From: Pseudomonas aylmerensis
Lineage (GTDB): Bacteria; Pseudomonadota; Gammaproteobacteria; Pseudomonadales; Pseudomonadaceae
DNA length: 64,000 nt
Direction of reading: 5' to 3'
Assembly (NCBI RefSeq): GCF_001702265.1
Contig: NZ_MAUE01000012.1
Location: forward strand, 194,172 to 258,171
Shown here: positions 19,148-28,973 of the stretch, in pieces
How the letters are laid out: each line of letters starts with the position of its first letter
How positions within the stretch are numbered: position 1 is the stretch's first letter
Translations under genes and position numbers: made by a program
The notes under the pieces: model-generated
Told to the model about the DNA's origin: nothing
Database searches by the model: none
Seen by the model: only the letters and a program-made list of their open reading frames with translations

Positions 19148-20068
19148 TCAATCGAGGCGCTCGACCGGTGGTAAAACCATCGCCCGCACTTCGCCCTGTA
19201 GGAAGTCTGCCAGCCGGCGCAAACGCTCGCCGCCGGGGCGGGTCTTCGGCCACACCAGGTAATAATTTTCACCACTGGCCACGGCGGTCGGCCACGGCAG
19301 GCTCAACCGCCCTTGGGCCACGTCCTCAGCCACCATCAGCAAGTCGCCCATCGACACACCGTAGCCTCGCGCGGCAGCGATCATGCCCAGCTCGAGGGTA
19401 TCGAACACCTGCCCGCCCTTGAGCGACACCTGGGATGACAACCCCATACGCTCCAGCCAATTGCGCCAATCGCGCCGGTCCGGCGTGGGGTGCAGCAACT
19501 CGGCGGTGGCCAGCCGGGCGGCATCCCAGGGCCCATCCGCCAACAGGTTCGGGGCGCCGACGGGGATCAACAGTTCAGGAAACAGGTAGCTGGCCTCCCA
19601 GTCCGCCGGGAAATGCCCGTAGCTCAGCAACACCGCGCAGTCGAAGGGCTCCTGGTTGAAGTCCACCTCGTCCACGCTCATCCAGGCACTGGTCAATTGC
19701 ACTTCGTTGCCCGGCTGCAACGCCCGAAAACGGCTGAGTCGTGCGAGCAGCCAACGCATGGTCAGGGTCGACGGCGCCTTCATGCGCAGGATGTCATCTT
19801 CGGCGTTCAGGGTATGGCAGGCGCGTTCCAGCGCGGCGAAGCCCTCGCGCACCCCAGGCAACAACAGGCGCGCGGCTTCGGTGAGCTGCAGGTTGCGGCC
19901 GCTGCGCTGGAACAACCGGCAGGCGAAGTGCTCTTCGAGGGTGCGGATATGTCGGCTCACCGCACTTTGGGTGATCGACAGCTCCTCGGCCGCACGGGTG
20001 AAGGAGTTGTGTCGGGAAGCGGCCTCAAAGGCACGCAACGCGTAAAGCGGAGGAAGACGACGAGACAT
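19148..20068 (-). CDS. LysR-type transcriptional regulator (GcvA-like subgroup)
   Basis: 306-residue regulator. N-terminal winged helix-turn-helix: PLYALRAFEAASRHNSFTRAAEELSITQSAVSRHIRTLE. The C-terminal part is a periplasmic-binding-like effector domain. The start at 20068 (MSRRLPPLYAL) fits the GcvA group; in-frame extension to 20188 is not needed. It is divergent from the MATE transporter with ~150 bp between starts, so the transporter is the likely target. The effector is unknown. No T-N11-A palindrome stands out in the gap, though gcatgagttttaatcatgc (about 20118-20136) is a symmetric element that could serve as the LysR site. Confidence 0.92.
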   Translation of the reverse strand: MSRRLPPLYALRAFEAASRHNSFTRAAEELSITQSAVSRHIRTLEEHFACRLFQRSGRNLQLTEAARLLLPGVREGFAALERACHTLNAEDDILRMKAPSTLTMRWLLARLSRFRALQPGNEVQLTSAWMSVDEVDFNQEPFDCAVLLSYGHFPADWEASYLFPELLIPVGAPNLLADGPWDAARLATAELLHPTPDRRDWRNWLERMGLSSQVSLKGGQVFDTLELGMIAAARGYGVSMGDLLMVAEDVAQGRLSLPWPTAVASGENYYLVWPKTRPGGERLRRLADFLQGEVRAMVLPPVERLD

Positions 20069-20220
20069 AGGGAAAGCTCCGACAGCGCAATGCCAAAACC
20101 CTACCAGAATCAAACAGGCATGAGTTTTAATCATGCAAGCGATCGCATTTATCCCTTTGTGCAATGCGCTGAGAGCGCCGAGAATCAACCCTCCCCCAAC
20201 CCTCTGACTTTTTGAGCGTG

Positions 20221-21624
20221 ATGATCATGCAGCATCCGGCACGTACCGAACTCTGGGCCATTCTGCGGCTGTCAGGGCCGTTGATTGCCTCACAGTTGGC
20301 GCACATGCTGATGGTGCTGACCGACACCCTGATGATGGCGCGCCTGAGCCCCGAGGCCCTGGCCGGTGGCGGCCTGGGTGCGGCGAGCTATTCATTCGTG
20401 TCGATTTTCTGCATCGGCGTGATTGCCGCCGTGGGCACCCTGGTCGCCATCCGCCACGGCGCGGGCGATATCGAAGGCGCCACCCGCCTGACCCAGGCCG
20501 GGCTGTGGCTCGCGTGGCTGATGGCCCTGGCGGCCGGTTTGCTGCTGTGGAACCTCAAGCCGGTTTTGCTGATGTTTGGCCAGACCGAAACCAACGTGCA
20601 CGCCGCAGGGCAGTTCCTGACGATCCTGCCGTTCGCGTTGCCGGGCTTCTTGAGCTTCATGGCCTTGCGCGGTTTCACCAGCGCGATTGGCAAGGCGAAA
20701 CCAGTGATGGTCATCAGCCTCGGCGGCGCGGTGGCCAACTACCTGCTCAACCACGCATTGATCGAAGGCATGTTCGGCCTGCCGAAACTGGGCCTGATGG
20801 GCATCGGCCTGGTCACGGCCCTCGTCGCCAATGGCATGGCGTTGGCGTTGATGGTGTACATCCACCGCAATCGCACCTATGCCGCCTACCCGCTGAGCAC
20901 CGGCCTGCTGCGCCTCAACACCCAGTACCTGCGGGAGTTGTGGCGCCTCGGCCTGCCGATTGGGGGCACCTACGCGGTGGAAGTCGGGCTGTTTGCCTTC
21001 GCCGCACTGTGCATGGGCACGATGGGCAGCACACAGCTGGCCGCGCACCAGGTGGCTTTGCAAATCGTCTCGGTGGCTTTCATGGTGCCGGCGGGGATGT
21101 CCTACGCGGTGACCATGCGCATCGGCCAACATTACGGCGCCGGGCAGTTGCTGCATGCACGCCTGGCCGGTCGCGTCGGCATCGGATTTGGCGCAGCGGT
21201 GATGTTGGGATTCGCCGCAGTGCTGTGGCTGTTTTCCGTTCCACTGATCGGACTGTTGATCGACCCCAACGACCCGGCGTTCCACGACGTGATCGTCCTG
21301 GCCGTCAGCCTGCTGGCCGTGGCCGCATGGTTTGAACTGTTCGACGGCGTGCAAACCATCGCCATGGGCTGCATTCGCGGGCTGAAAGACGCCAAGACCA
21401 CCTTTCTGATCGGCGCGGGTTGCTATTGGTTGATCGGCGCTCCGTCGGCCTGGCTGATGGCCTTCACCCTGGGCTGGGGGCCGACCGGTGTGTGGTGGGG
21501 GCTGGCGCTGGGCCTCGCATGTGCGGCGCTCAGCCTGACCTGGGCGTTTGAGGCGAAGATGAAGCGTATGATTCGGCAGGAGCCGCAGACCTACAGCTCC
21601 CTGCAGGCTGTCCAGGCGGACTGA
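20221..21624 (+). CDS. MATE family efflux transporter (NorM type)
   Basis: 467-residue inner-membrane cation/drug antiporter with 12 predicted hydrophobic segments. The start is uncertain: TTG at 20212, GTG at 20218, ATG at 20221 and ATG at 20227 are all in frame and no strong ribosome site decides; I use the first ATG. NorM-like features are the N-terminal RLSGPLIASQLAHMLMVLTDTLMM segment with a conserved aspartate, and RGFTSAIGKAKPVM between TM4 and TM5. Substrates are unknown (family: quinolones, dyes, ethidium). The divergent LysR gene is probably its regulator. A 28-bp REP palindrome (21641-21668) follows the stop. Confidence 0.92.
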   Translation: MIMQHPARTELWAILRLSGPLIASQLAHMLMVLTDTLMMARLSPEALAGGGLGAASYSFVSIFCIGVIAAVGTLVAIRHGAGDIEGATRLTQAGLWLAWLMALAAGLLLWNLKPVLLMFGQTETNVHAAGQFLTILPFALPGFLSFMALRGFTSAIGKAKPVMVISLGGAVANYLLNHALIEGMFGLPKLGLMGIGLVTALVANGMALALMVYIHRNRTYAAYPLSTGLLRLNTQYLRELWRLGLPIGGTYAVEVGLFAFAALCMGTMGSTQLAAHQVALQIVSVAFMVPAGMSYAVTMRIGQHYGAGQLLHARLAGRVGIGFGAAVMLGFAAVLWLFSVPLIGLLIDPNDPAFHDVIVLAVSLLAVAAWFELFDGVQTIAMGCIRGLKDAKTTFLIGAGCYWLIGAPSAWLMAFTLGWGPTGVWWGLALGLACAALSLTWAFEAKMKRMIRQEPQTYSSLQAVQAD

Positions 21625-21640
21625 AGGCTGCATGGATCAA

Positions 21641-21668
21641 TGTAGGAGCAGGCAAGCCAGCTCCTACA
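21641..21668. repeat. Single REP-like palindrome
   Basis: tgtaggag ... ctcctaca inverted arms enclosing caggcaagccag. It lies between the convergent MATE and GGDEF-EAL genes and may act as a weak bidirectional terminator or mRNA 3' end. Confidence 0.65.
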
Positions 21669-21691
21669 GTTTGTGGCGTTCGCAACTCGAT

Positions 21692-23356
21692 TCAGCCCAG
21701 CAAGGCCTGCTGGCCTTTGCCGAAGGTCAGGTACTCCACAAGCTCCGGCAACGGCAGCGGTTTGCTGATCAGGTAACCCTGGGCCTGGTCGCAGCCGAAC
21801 AAGCGCAGCAGCGCCAGCTGCTCAGGGGTTTCCACGCCTTCAGCCACCACTTCCAGGTTGAGGTTGTGCGCCAGGTTGATCATCGCGTGCACCAGCTTGC
21901 GGTTCTCTTCGCGCTCTTCCATGCCGCCGACAAAGCTTTTGTCGATCTTCAGCAAGGCGATCGGCAGGCTGTTGAGGTGCACGAAGGATGAGAAACCGGT
22001 GCCGAAATCATCCAGGGAAAACCGCACGCCCAAGCGGCCAAGGGCGTCCATGGTCTGCTTGACCAGGTCACTGCGGCGCATCACGGCGGTTTCGGTGAGT
22101 TCGAATTCCAGCCACTGCGCTTCCACTCCGCGCTCACTGATCAGCCGGCTGAGGGTCGAGAGCAACTGACTGTCCTGGAACTGGCGAAATGACAGATTGA
22201 CCGCCATGTGCAACGGCGGCAGGCCGCGTTCACGCAGGTCCTGCATGTCACGCAGGGCCCGGGAAATCACCCAGTAACCCAGTGGCACAATCAACCCGCT
22301 CTGCTCGGCGAGCGGCACGAACTCGCTGGGCGGCAACAGGCCGCGCTCGCCGTGGCGCCAGCGCACCAAGGCTTCGAGGCCGACGATATGGCCGTCGTCC
22401 AGGTCCAGGCGTGGCTGGTAGTGCAGCTCCAACTCGTCGCGGCGCAAGGCGCGGCGCAGCTCGGTTTCCAGGTCGGCCAGGCTGCGCGCGTTGCGGTTGA
22501 TGCGTTCGTTGAAGATATGAAAGGTGCAACCCTGGGTGCTCTTGGCTTGTTGCATGGCGATATGCGCGTGCCACATCAGCGGGTCTGCACCGGCGCGCGC
22601 GCGGGCATGCGCGACGCCCAGGCTGCAGCCGATCAGCAGGCTTTCACCATCCACCCAGTAAGGCTCGGCCATCACTTCGGTGATGCGCTCGGCCATCCAC
22701 TCGGCACGCTGGGGTGCGCGGCGGGTGTCGATCAGCAGGGCGAATTCATCGCTGCCGAGGCGCGCGAGCTGGTCGCCCGCCTCGAGCTGGCTCTTGAGCC
22801 GCGAGACCACTTGCAGGATCAGGCGGTCACCGGCCTGGTGGCCGAGGGCGTCGTTGGCATGGCGAAAATTATCGAGGTCCAGGTGACCGAGGGCCAGGCC
22901 GCGACCTTCATTCTCGGCCAGCCGCGCAGCCAGCAGGGTCTGGAAGCCCTGGCGATTGGCGATACCGGTCAGCGGGTCCTGTTCGGCCAGGCGCTGCAGG
23001 GTATTTTCCAGCAGGCCGCGCTCGCGAACGTGGCGCAGGCAGCGGCGCAAGGTGTCAGCGTCCAATACCGCACGAACCAGCCAGTCACTGACGCCCAGGG
23101 GCGAAACCAGGGGCTCCTGCTCCAGCAACAACACGCACGGCAGGCTGCAACGGCCAGGGCCGGGTTGCAGGCTGGGCGTGGTCAATAGAACGGCGCTGTG
23201 ATCGTCATCGAACAGACGACTCACGGACTCCCAGTTTGGTGCGCTGATCAGCACAGCCCCATCGCCCATCGGCGCCAGGCACTCGCGCAACAACGCTGCC
23301 CACGCTGGCTCATCGGCCAGTAGCAGCAAACGCAAGGGTTCGACAGGCGTAGACAA
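21692..23356 (-). CDS. proE: GGDEF-EAL c-di-GMP enzyme, likely phosphodiesterase ProE
   Basis: 554 residues in three parts. Residues 1-118 look like a degenerate receiver domain without phosphoacceptor context. Residues 118-285 form a GGDEF domain with active-site sequence GSDEF (201-205) instead of GGDEF and no RxxD inhibitory site. Residues 295-545 form an EAL domain with E328-A-L, DDFGTGFSS and KIDKSFV all intact. The protein is therefore expected to hydrolyse c-di-GMP and not to make it. The gene beside rep matches the position of P. aeruginosa ProE (PA5295), a phosphodiesterase affecting exopolysaccharide. Symbol assigned from position and architecture, so moderately sure. Confidence 0.8.
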   Translation of the reverse strand: MSTPVEPLRLLLLADEPAWAALLRECLAPMGDGAVLISAPNWESVSRLFDDDHSAVLLTTPSLQPGPGRCSLPCVLLLEQEPLVSPLGVSDWLVRAVLDADTLRRCLRHVRERGLLENTLQRLAEQDPLTGIANRQGFQTLLAARLAENEGRGLALGHLDLDNFRHANDALGHQAGDRLILQVVSRLKSQLEAGDQLARLGSDEFALLIDTRRAPQRAEWMAERITEVMAEPYWVDGESLLIGCSLGVAHARARAGADPLMWHAHIAMQQAKSTQGCTFHIFNERINRNARSLADLETELRRALRRDELELHYQPRLDLDDGHIVGLEALVRWRHGERGLLPPSEFVPLAEQSGLIVPLGYWVISRALRDMQDLRERGLPPLHMAVNLSFRQFQDSQLLSTLSRLISERGVEAQWLEFELTETAVMRRSDLVKQTMDALGRLGVRFSLDDFGTGFSSFVHLNSLPIALLKIDKSFVGGMEEREENRKLVHAMINLAHNLNLEVVAEGVETPEQLALLRLFGCDQAQGYLISKPLPLPELVEYLTFGKGQQALLG

Positions 23357-23623
23357 GCTAGCTCCCTAGACTCTGCAAAATTTCGTTGGCGGCGGGCATT
23401 ATGACGTGCGGCCTGATAATCACCAATGATAGGGGTTATCAAATACGCCATCTGTAAAGGTTAGTGGCAGCTAATCACAAAAAGCCTCCGACATCCTGCG
23501 GCAAAGTATCAAAACCGGCAAATTTAGATCGAGTGGTACGTCACACTGTCGTTCTGACAGAGCAGAATCCTGCCAGCCTGTTAAAATGCCCGCCCTTTTG
23601 AACAACGACTCCCTGAATCCTGT
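23357..23623. promoter_or_regulatory. Divergent gap proE / rep
   Basis: 267 bp between divergent starts, AT-richer than its surroundings. A small inverted repeat ctgtc-N5-gacag is at 23546-23560, upstream of ttaaaat (23581-23587), a reasonable -10 for rep. No known operator identified. Confidence 0.45.
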
Positions 23624-25633
23624 ATGTCCCGACTCAATCCCCGGCAGCAAGAAGCCGTGAACTACGTCGGCGGCCCTCTATTGGTGCTCGCCGGCGCAGG
23701 CTCCGGCAAGACCAGCGTGATCACCCGCAAGATCGCGCACCTGATCCAGCAGTGCGGCATCCGCGCCCAGTACATCGTCGCCATGACCTTTACCAACAAG
23801 GCGGCGCGGGAAATGAAAGAGCGTGTCGGCACCCTGCTCAAGGGTGGCGAAGGCCGTGGCCTCACCGTGTGTACCTTCCACAACCTGGGGCTGAACATCA
23901 TCCGCAAGGAGCATGTGCGGCTGGGCTACAAGCCGGGCTTCTCGATCTTCGACGAGACCGACGTCAAGGCCTTGATGACCGACATCATGCAGAAGGAATA
24001 CGCGGGCGACGACGGCGTCGACGAGATCAAGAACATGATCGGCGCCTGGAAAAACGACCTGATCCTGCCCGCCGAAGCCCTCGAAGCCGCACGCAACCCC
24101 AAGGAGCAGACCGCCGCCATTGTCTATACCCACTACCAGCGCACGCTCAAGGCGTTCAACGCGGTGGACTTCGACGACCTGATCCTGCTGCCGGTGAAGC
24201 TGTTCCAGGAGCACGCCGACATTCTCGAAAAGTGGCAGAACAAGGTGCGCTACCTGTTGGTGGACGAATACCAGGACACCAACGCCAGCCAATACCTGCT
24301 GGTGAAGCTGCTGATCGGCACGCGCAACCAGTTCACCGTGGTCGGCGACGATGACCAGTCGATCTACGCCTGGCGCGGCGCCCGCCCGGAAAACCTGATG
24401 CTGCTCAAGGACGACTACCCGTCCCTGAAAGTGGTGATGCTGGAGCAGAACTACCGCTCCACCAGCCGCATCCTGCGCTGCGCCAACGTGCTGATCTCGA
24501 ACAACCCCCACGAGTTTGAAAAACAACTGTGGAGCGAGATGGGTCATGGCGACGAGATCCGCGTGATCCGCTGCCGCAACGAAGACGCCGAAGCCGAGCG
24601 CGTGGCCGTCGAGATCCTCAGCCTGCACCTGCGCACCGACCGGCCGTACAGCGACTTCGCGATCCTGTATCGCGGCAACTACCAGGCCAAGCTGATCGAG
24701 CTGAAGCTGCAGCACCACCAGGTGCCGTATCGCCTGTCAGGCGGTAACAGCTTCTTCGGACGCCAGGAAGTGAAAGACCTGATGGCCTACTTCCGGCTGA
24801 TCGTGAACCCGGACGACGACAACGCCTTCCTGCGGGTGATCAACGTCCCACGCCGGGAAATCGGTTCGACTACCCTGGAAAAGCTCGGCAACTACGCCAC
24901 CGAACGCAAGATTTCGATGTACGCCGCCACCGATGAAATCGGCCTGGGCGAACACCTGGACTCGCGCTTCACCGATCGCCTGTCGCGCTTCAAGCGCTTC
25001 ATGGACAAGGTGCGCGAGCAGTGCGCCGGCGAAGACCCGATCAGCGCGCTGCGCAGCATGGTCATGGACATCGACTATGAGAACTGGCTGCGCACCAACA
25101 GCTCCAGCGACAAGGCCGCGGATTATCGCATGGGCAACGTCTGGTTCCTGATCGAAGCGCTGAAGAACACCCTGGAAAAAGACGAAGACGGCGAGATGAC
25201 CGTCGAAGACGCCATCGGCAAACTGGTGCTACGCGACATGCTCGAGCGCCAGCAGGAAGAAGAAGACGGCGCCGAAGGTGTGCAGATGATGACCTTGCAT
25301 GCGTCCAAGGGCCTGGAATTCCCCTACGTGTTCATCATGGGCATGGAAGAGGAAATCCTCCCGCACCGCTCCAGCATCGAAGCCGACACCATCGAGGAAG
25401 AACGGCGCCTGGCCTACGTGGGCATTACCCGCGCGCGTCAGACGCTGGCCTTCACCTTTGCCGCCAAGCGCAAGCAATACGGCGAAATCATCGATTGTGC
25501 CCCCAGCCGGTTCCTCGATGAGCTGCCACCGGACGACCTGGCCTGGGAAGGCAATGACGACACCCCGACCGAGGTCAAGGCCGTTCGCGGCAACACCGCC
25601 CTGGCGGATATACGCGCGATGTTAAAGCGCTAG
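23624..25633 (+). CDS. rep: ATP-dependent DNA helicase Rep
   Basis: 669-residue superfamily 1A 3'-5' helicase that displaces proteins ahead of the replication fork with DnaB. Motif I is AGAGSGKT (residues 23-30), motif II VDEYQDTN, motif III VVGDDDQSIYAWRGA, motif IV EQNYRS, motif V TLHASKGLEFPYVF, motif VI RLAYVGITRARQ. It is shorter than UvrD (about 720 residues), and the N-terminal MSRLNPRQQEAVNY with the KRKQYGE ending is Rep-like. Divergent from proE, 58 bases ahead of xpt. Confidence 0.96.
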   Translation: MSRLNPRQQEAVNYVGGPLLVLAGAGSGKTSVITRKIAHLIQQCGIRAQYIVAMTFTNKAAREMKERVGTLLKGGEGRGLTVCTFHNLGLNIIRKEHVRLGYKPGFSIFDETDVKALMTDIMQKEYAGDDGVDEIKNMIGAWKNDLILPAEALEAARNPKEQTAAIVYTHYQRTLKAFNAVDFDDLILLPVKLFQEHADILEKWQNKVRYLLVDEYQDTNASQYLLVKLLIGTRNQFTVVGDDDQSIYAWRGARPENLMLLKDDYPSLKVVMLEQNYRSTSRILRCANVLISNNPHEFEKQLWSEMGHGDEIRVIRCRNEDAEAERVAVEILSLHLRTDRPYSDFAILYRGNYQAKLIELKLQHHQVPYRLSGGNSFFGRQEVKDLMAYFRLIVNPDDDNAFLRVINVPRREIGSTTLEKLGNYATERKISMYAATDEIGLGEHLDSRFTDRLSRFKRFMDKVREQCAGEDPISALRSMVMDIDYENWLRTNSSSDKAADYRMGNVWFLIEALKNTLEKDEDGEMTVEDAIGKLVLRDMLERQQEEEDGAEGVQMMTLHASKGLEFPYVFIMGMEEEILPHRSSIEADTIEEERRLAYVGITRARQTLAFTFAAKRKQYGEIIDCAPSRFLDELPPDDLAWEGNDDTPTEVKAVRGNTALADIRAMLKR

Positions 25634-25679
25634 AATCGACTACTTTTTAATCTACTTTCGGCGCACAACGCGCCATTAG

Positions 25680-26264
<585 letters not shown>

Positions 26265-26275
26265 TCGCAAAACCT

Positions 26276-26303
26276 TGTAGGAGCCGGCTTGCCGGCTCCT
26301 ACA
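26276..26303. repeat. Single REP-like palindrome after xpt
   Basis: Perfect inverted repeat tgtaggagccggc / gccggctcctaca. It lies between convergent xpt and the CoA hydrolase gene and could end both transcripts. Confidence 0.7.
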
Positions 26304-26321
26304 GTAGGTTTGTGGCGGGTT

Positions 26322-28244
26322 TTAATGCGCGGTGGCTTGTAGGCCGGCGAGCAGCAAGCGCTGATACAAATCTTCTTTCAGCCCCTCCGGCTTATCCAGG
26401 CGCATCCGCTGCAGATGCTTGGGAAACGCCTCCGGCTCCGGCGCGTCCAACGCCGCCTTGCCCAGCTCCAGGATCTCCGTCAGCTTGAATTTGCTCTTGA
26501 GCCAATTCAATGCCCGCAGCAGGTCCCGCTCCTCGTCCGTGAAGTCACTGCCCAGCGGATATTCCGGAAACAGCCGACGATGCCGTGCCTGGATGGCCTT
26601 GAGGCGCTCCGGCGTGTTATCGCTGAAACGCGGGTCCAGCTCGAAATCCTTGGGCAACTTGCCGGCCTTTTGCGCCTGCTCGATCAAGTCAGCCTGGAAA
26701 CGTGAGTCAGTGATGTTGAGCAAGGCCTCGATCACCTTGGCATCGGTCTGACCGCGCAGGTCGGCAATGCCGTACTCGGTAATGACGATATCGCGCAGGT
26801 GCCGCGGAATCGTGCAGTGGCCATACTCCCAGACGATATTCGAACTGACCTCCCCCGCCGACTCGCGCCAGCTGCGCAGGATCAGGATCGAACGCGCGCC
26901 TTCCAGCGCATGCCCCTGGGCCACGAAGTTGTACTGCCCGCCGACGCCGCTGAGCACGCGGCCATCTTCCAACTGGTCCGCCACCCCGGCGCCGAGCAAC
27001 GTCACCATGATCGCGCTGTTGATAAACCGCGCGTCCTGGCGCTGCAGGCGCTTGAGGTCTTCCTGGCCATACAGCTCGTTGATGTAGCTGATGCGGGTCA
27101 TGTTGAATTCCAGGCGCTTGGCGTGGGTCATTTCCTGCAGGCGCTGGTAAAAACTACGCGGCCCGAGGAAGAAACCGCCATGGATCGACACACCGTCGGG
27201 CTGCGCGGCATCATCGATCAGGCCGGCATTGGCCTGCTCCTGGGTCGCCACATCCGGGTACACCTTGCGCCGCACGATCCCGGCGTCAGCCAACACCAGC
27301 AAGCCGTTGACGAACATTTCGCTGCAGCCATAAAGGCCACGGGCGAACGGGTCGACGCCGCCTTCATGGCTGATCAGGGGCGCCCACTGGTACACATCCA
27401 GATCCGTCAGCAGCAAGCGGTAGGACTCGTTGTCGGCCTGACGCGCCAACAGCGCAGCCGTCAGCGCATCGCCCATCGAGCCGATGCCGATCTGCAAGGT
27501 GCCACCATCACGTACCAGGGTGCTGGCATGCAGGCCGATAAAGTGATCCTGGAACCCCACCGGCATGTTCGGCGTGGAGAACAGCGTGGTGTTGTCCTTT
27601 TCGTCGAGCAGGTAGTCAAATTCGTCCATGCCCAACTCGGCATCACCGGGCATGTAGGGCAAATCGCTGTGCACCTGACCGACCACCAGGATGGTTTCCC
27701 CGGCGGCGCGGCGCTTGGCGATCATCGGCAACAGGTCGAGGGTGATATCGGGGTTGCAACTCAGGCTCAGGCGATCAGGGTGTTCGGCGCTGCTCGCCAC
27801 CAGCTGCGCCACCAGGTTCAGGCCGGCGGCGTTGATGTCGCGGGCCGCATGGCTGTAGTTGCTGCTGACGTAATCCTCCTGGGCCGAGGTGCTGTGAAGC
27901 AGGCTGCCGGGCTGCATGAAGAACTGCTGCACGTGGATGTTTTTTGGAAGGCTGTCCTTCTGCAGGTCGGCGAGAAAGTCCAACTCGGGGTAATCGCCGA
28001 ACACGCGTTCGATGAAGGGTTCGAGAAAACGCTTCTGCAGGCCGTCGCCCAAGGTCGGGCGGCCCAGGCTCAGCGCGGTGTAGATCGTCAGCGCCCGGTC
28101 CGGCAACTTGGCGATGCGCCGGTACAAGGCATTGGCAAACAGGTTCGGCTTGCCCAGCCCAAGGGGCATGCCCATGTGGATATGCGCCGGCAAGCGCGCC
28201 AGTACGTCGTCAACTGCTTGCTCGATTGAACACAACTGCACCAT
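26322..28244 (-). CDS. Acetyl-CoA hydrolase/transferase family protein (large form)
   Basis: 640 residues with the class I CoA-transferase fold duplicated: an N-terminal domain with MGMPLGLGKPNLFANALYR and a C-terminal AcetylCoA_hydrolase domain containing GVGGQYNFVAQGHALEGARSI, the FVAQA-like loop, plus YGIADLRGQTD. The catalytic glutamate of such enzymes is expected in the second half. The protein is larger than the ~500-residue succinyl-CoA:acetate transferases, and its substrate is unknown. CAGGAGGG precedes the ATG. Single gene, convergent with xpt and cotranscribed with nothing obvious. Function beyond CoA transfer or hydrolysis is not inferable. Confidence 0.87.
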   Translation of the reverse strand: MVQLCSIEQAVDDVLARLPAHIHMGMPLGLGKPNLFANALYRRIAKLPDRALTIYTALSLGRPTLGDGLQKRFLEPFIERVFGDYPELDFLADLQKDSLPKNIHVQQFFMQPGSLLHSTSAQEDYVSSNYSHAARDINAAGLNLVAQLVASSAEHPDRLSLSCNPDITLDLLPMIAKRRAAGETILVVGQVHSDLPYMPGDAELGMDEFDYLLDEKDNTTLFSTPNMPVGFQDHFIGLHASTLVRDGGTLQIGIGSMGDALTAALLARQADNESYRLLLTDLDVYQWAPLISHEGGVDPFARGLYGCSEMFVNGLLVLADAGIVRRKVYPDVATQEQANAGLIDDAAQPDGVSIHGGFFLGPRSFYQRLQEMTHAKRLEFNMTRISYINELYGQEDLKRLQRQDARFINSAIMVTLLGAGVADQLEDGRVLSGVGGQYNFVAQGHALEGARSILILRSWRESAGEVSSNIVWEYGHCTIPRHLRDIVITEYGIADLRGQTDAKVIEALLNITDSRFQADLIEQAQKAGKLPKDFELDPRFSDNTPERLKAIQARHRRLFPEYPLGSDFTDEERDLLRALNWLKSKFKLTEILELGKAALDAPEPEAFPKHLQRMRLDKPEGLKEDLYQRLLLAGLQATAH

Positions 28245-28337
28245 CCGACCCTCCTGAACATTCCATGATTAGGGGTTGGACAGAGAGTGGCGGGTCTTTG
28301 CTGCAAAGACCAGACTCGAAACACAAATTGCAGGCAC

Positions 28338-28365
28338 AAAAAAGCCGCTCGTAAGCGGCATTTTT
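28338..28365. terminator. Bidirectional terminator after cycB
   Basis: Stem gccgct / agcggc (cgta loop) flanked by aaaaaa and attttt. It lies just after the cytochrome stop on the minus strand. Confidence 0.85.
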
Positions 28366-28380
28366 GCCGAAGATCGGCGG

Positions 28381-28803
28381 TTACAGGCCGGACATCTTCT
28401 TGATCGCGCCCTTCAAATCATCATCCGTGCAATCCGCGCAGGTGCCTTTAGGCGGCATGGCGTTGATGCCGGTGATGGCCTTGGCCAGGATGCCATCAAG
28501 GCCGCCCTGGTGATCGGCACGTTCTTTCCAGGCCGCGGTGTCGCCAATCTTCGGCGCACCCAACAGGCCGGTGCCGTGGCAGGCGTTACAGTGCTTGGCA
28601 ATGATGTCGTCCGGCGTCTTAGCAGCGCCTCCGCCAGCGGCTACCGCCACTTCCATCCCTTTGCATTCCTGGCCCTGGACGCAGACTTGGCCGACCGGCT
28701 CCAGGCGTTTGGCAATTTCATCATTGGTCGCAGCTTGAGCGCTGACAGCCCATAGGGCCAGTACGGTTGCTGGTGCAGCCAGCATTTTCATAATTAGGTT
28801 CAC
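28381..28803 (-). CDS. cycB: Cytochrome c5
   Basis: 140-residue periplasmic monoheme cytochrome. GTG start at 28803 chosen because GAGGG lies 7 bases upstream; internal ATGs at 28791 and 28785 are possible. Signal peptide ends near AVSAQA. The heme site is CNACH with a distal methionine in INAMPPKG, and a CADC pair near the C-terminus forms the disulfide typical of c5. It carries electrons in respiration or denitrification-linked chains. Position between the CoA hydrolase and pauR agrees with P. aeruginosa PA5300 (cycB). Confidence 0.9.
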   Translation of the reverse strand: MNLIMKMLAAPATVLALWAVSAQAATNDEIAKRLEPVGQVCVQGQECKGMEVAVAAGGGAAKTPDDIIAKHCNACHGTGLLGAPKIGDTAAWKERADHQGGLDGILAKAITGINAMPPKGTCADCTDDDLKGAIKKMSGL

Positions 28804-28973
28804 GCGTTCACCCTCAATGGTGGCTATTCACGCCTGCGGCCACGGTTTCGCAGGCGGCGAAAGTATAACGGTTAGCCCGTCTGGCCGAAACAACCCTATT
28901 AAATAAAGGGAGATTCAGCCTCACGGAATACTGCCACGGGAACCTCTGCAACGCTGGCAGGGCGCCTCTATTG

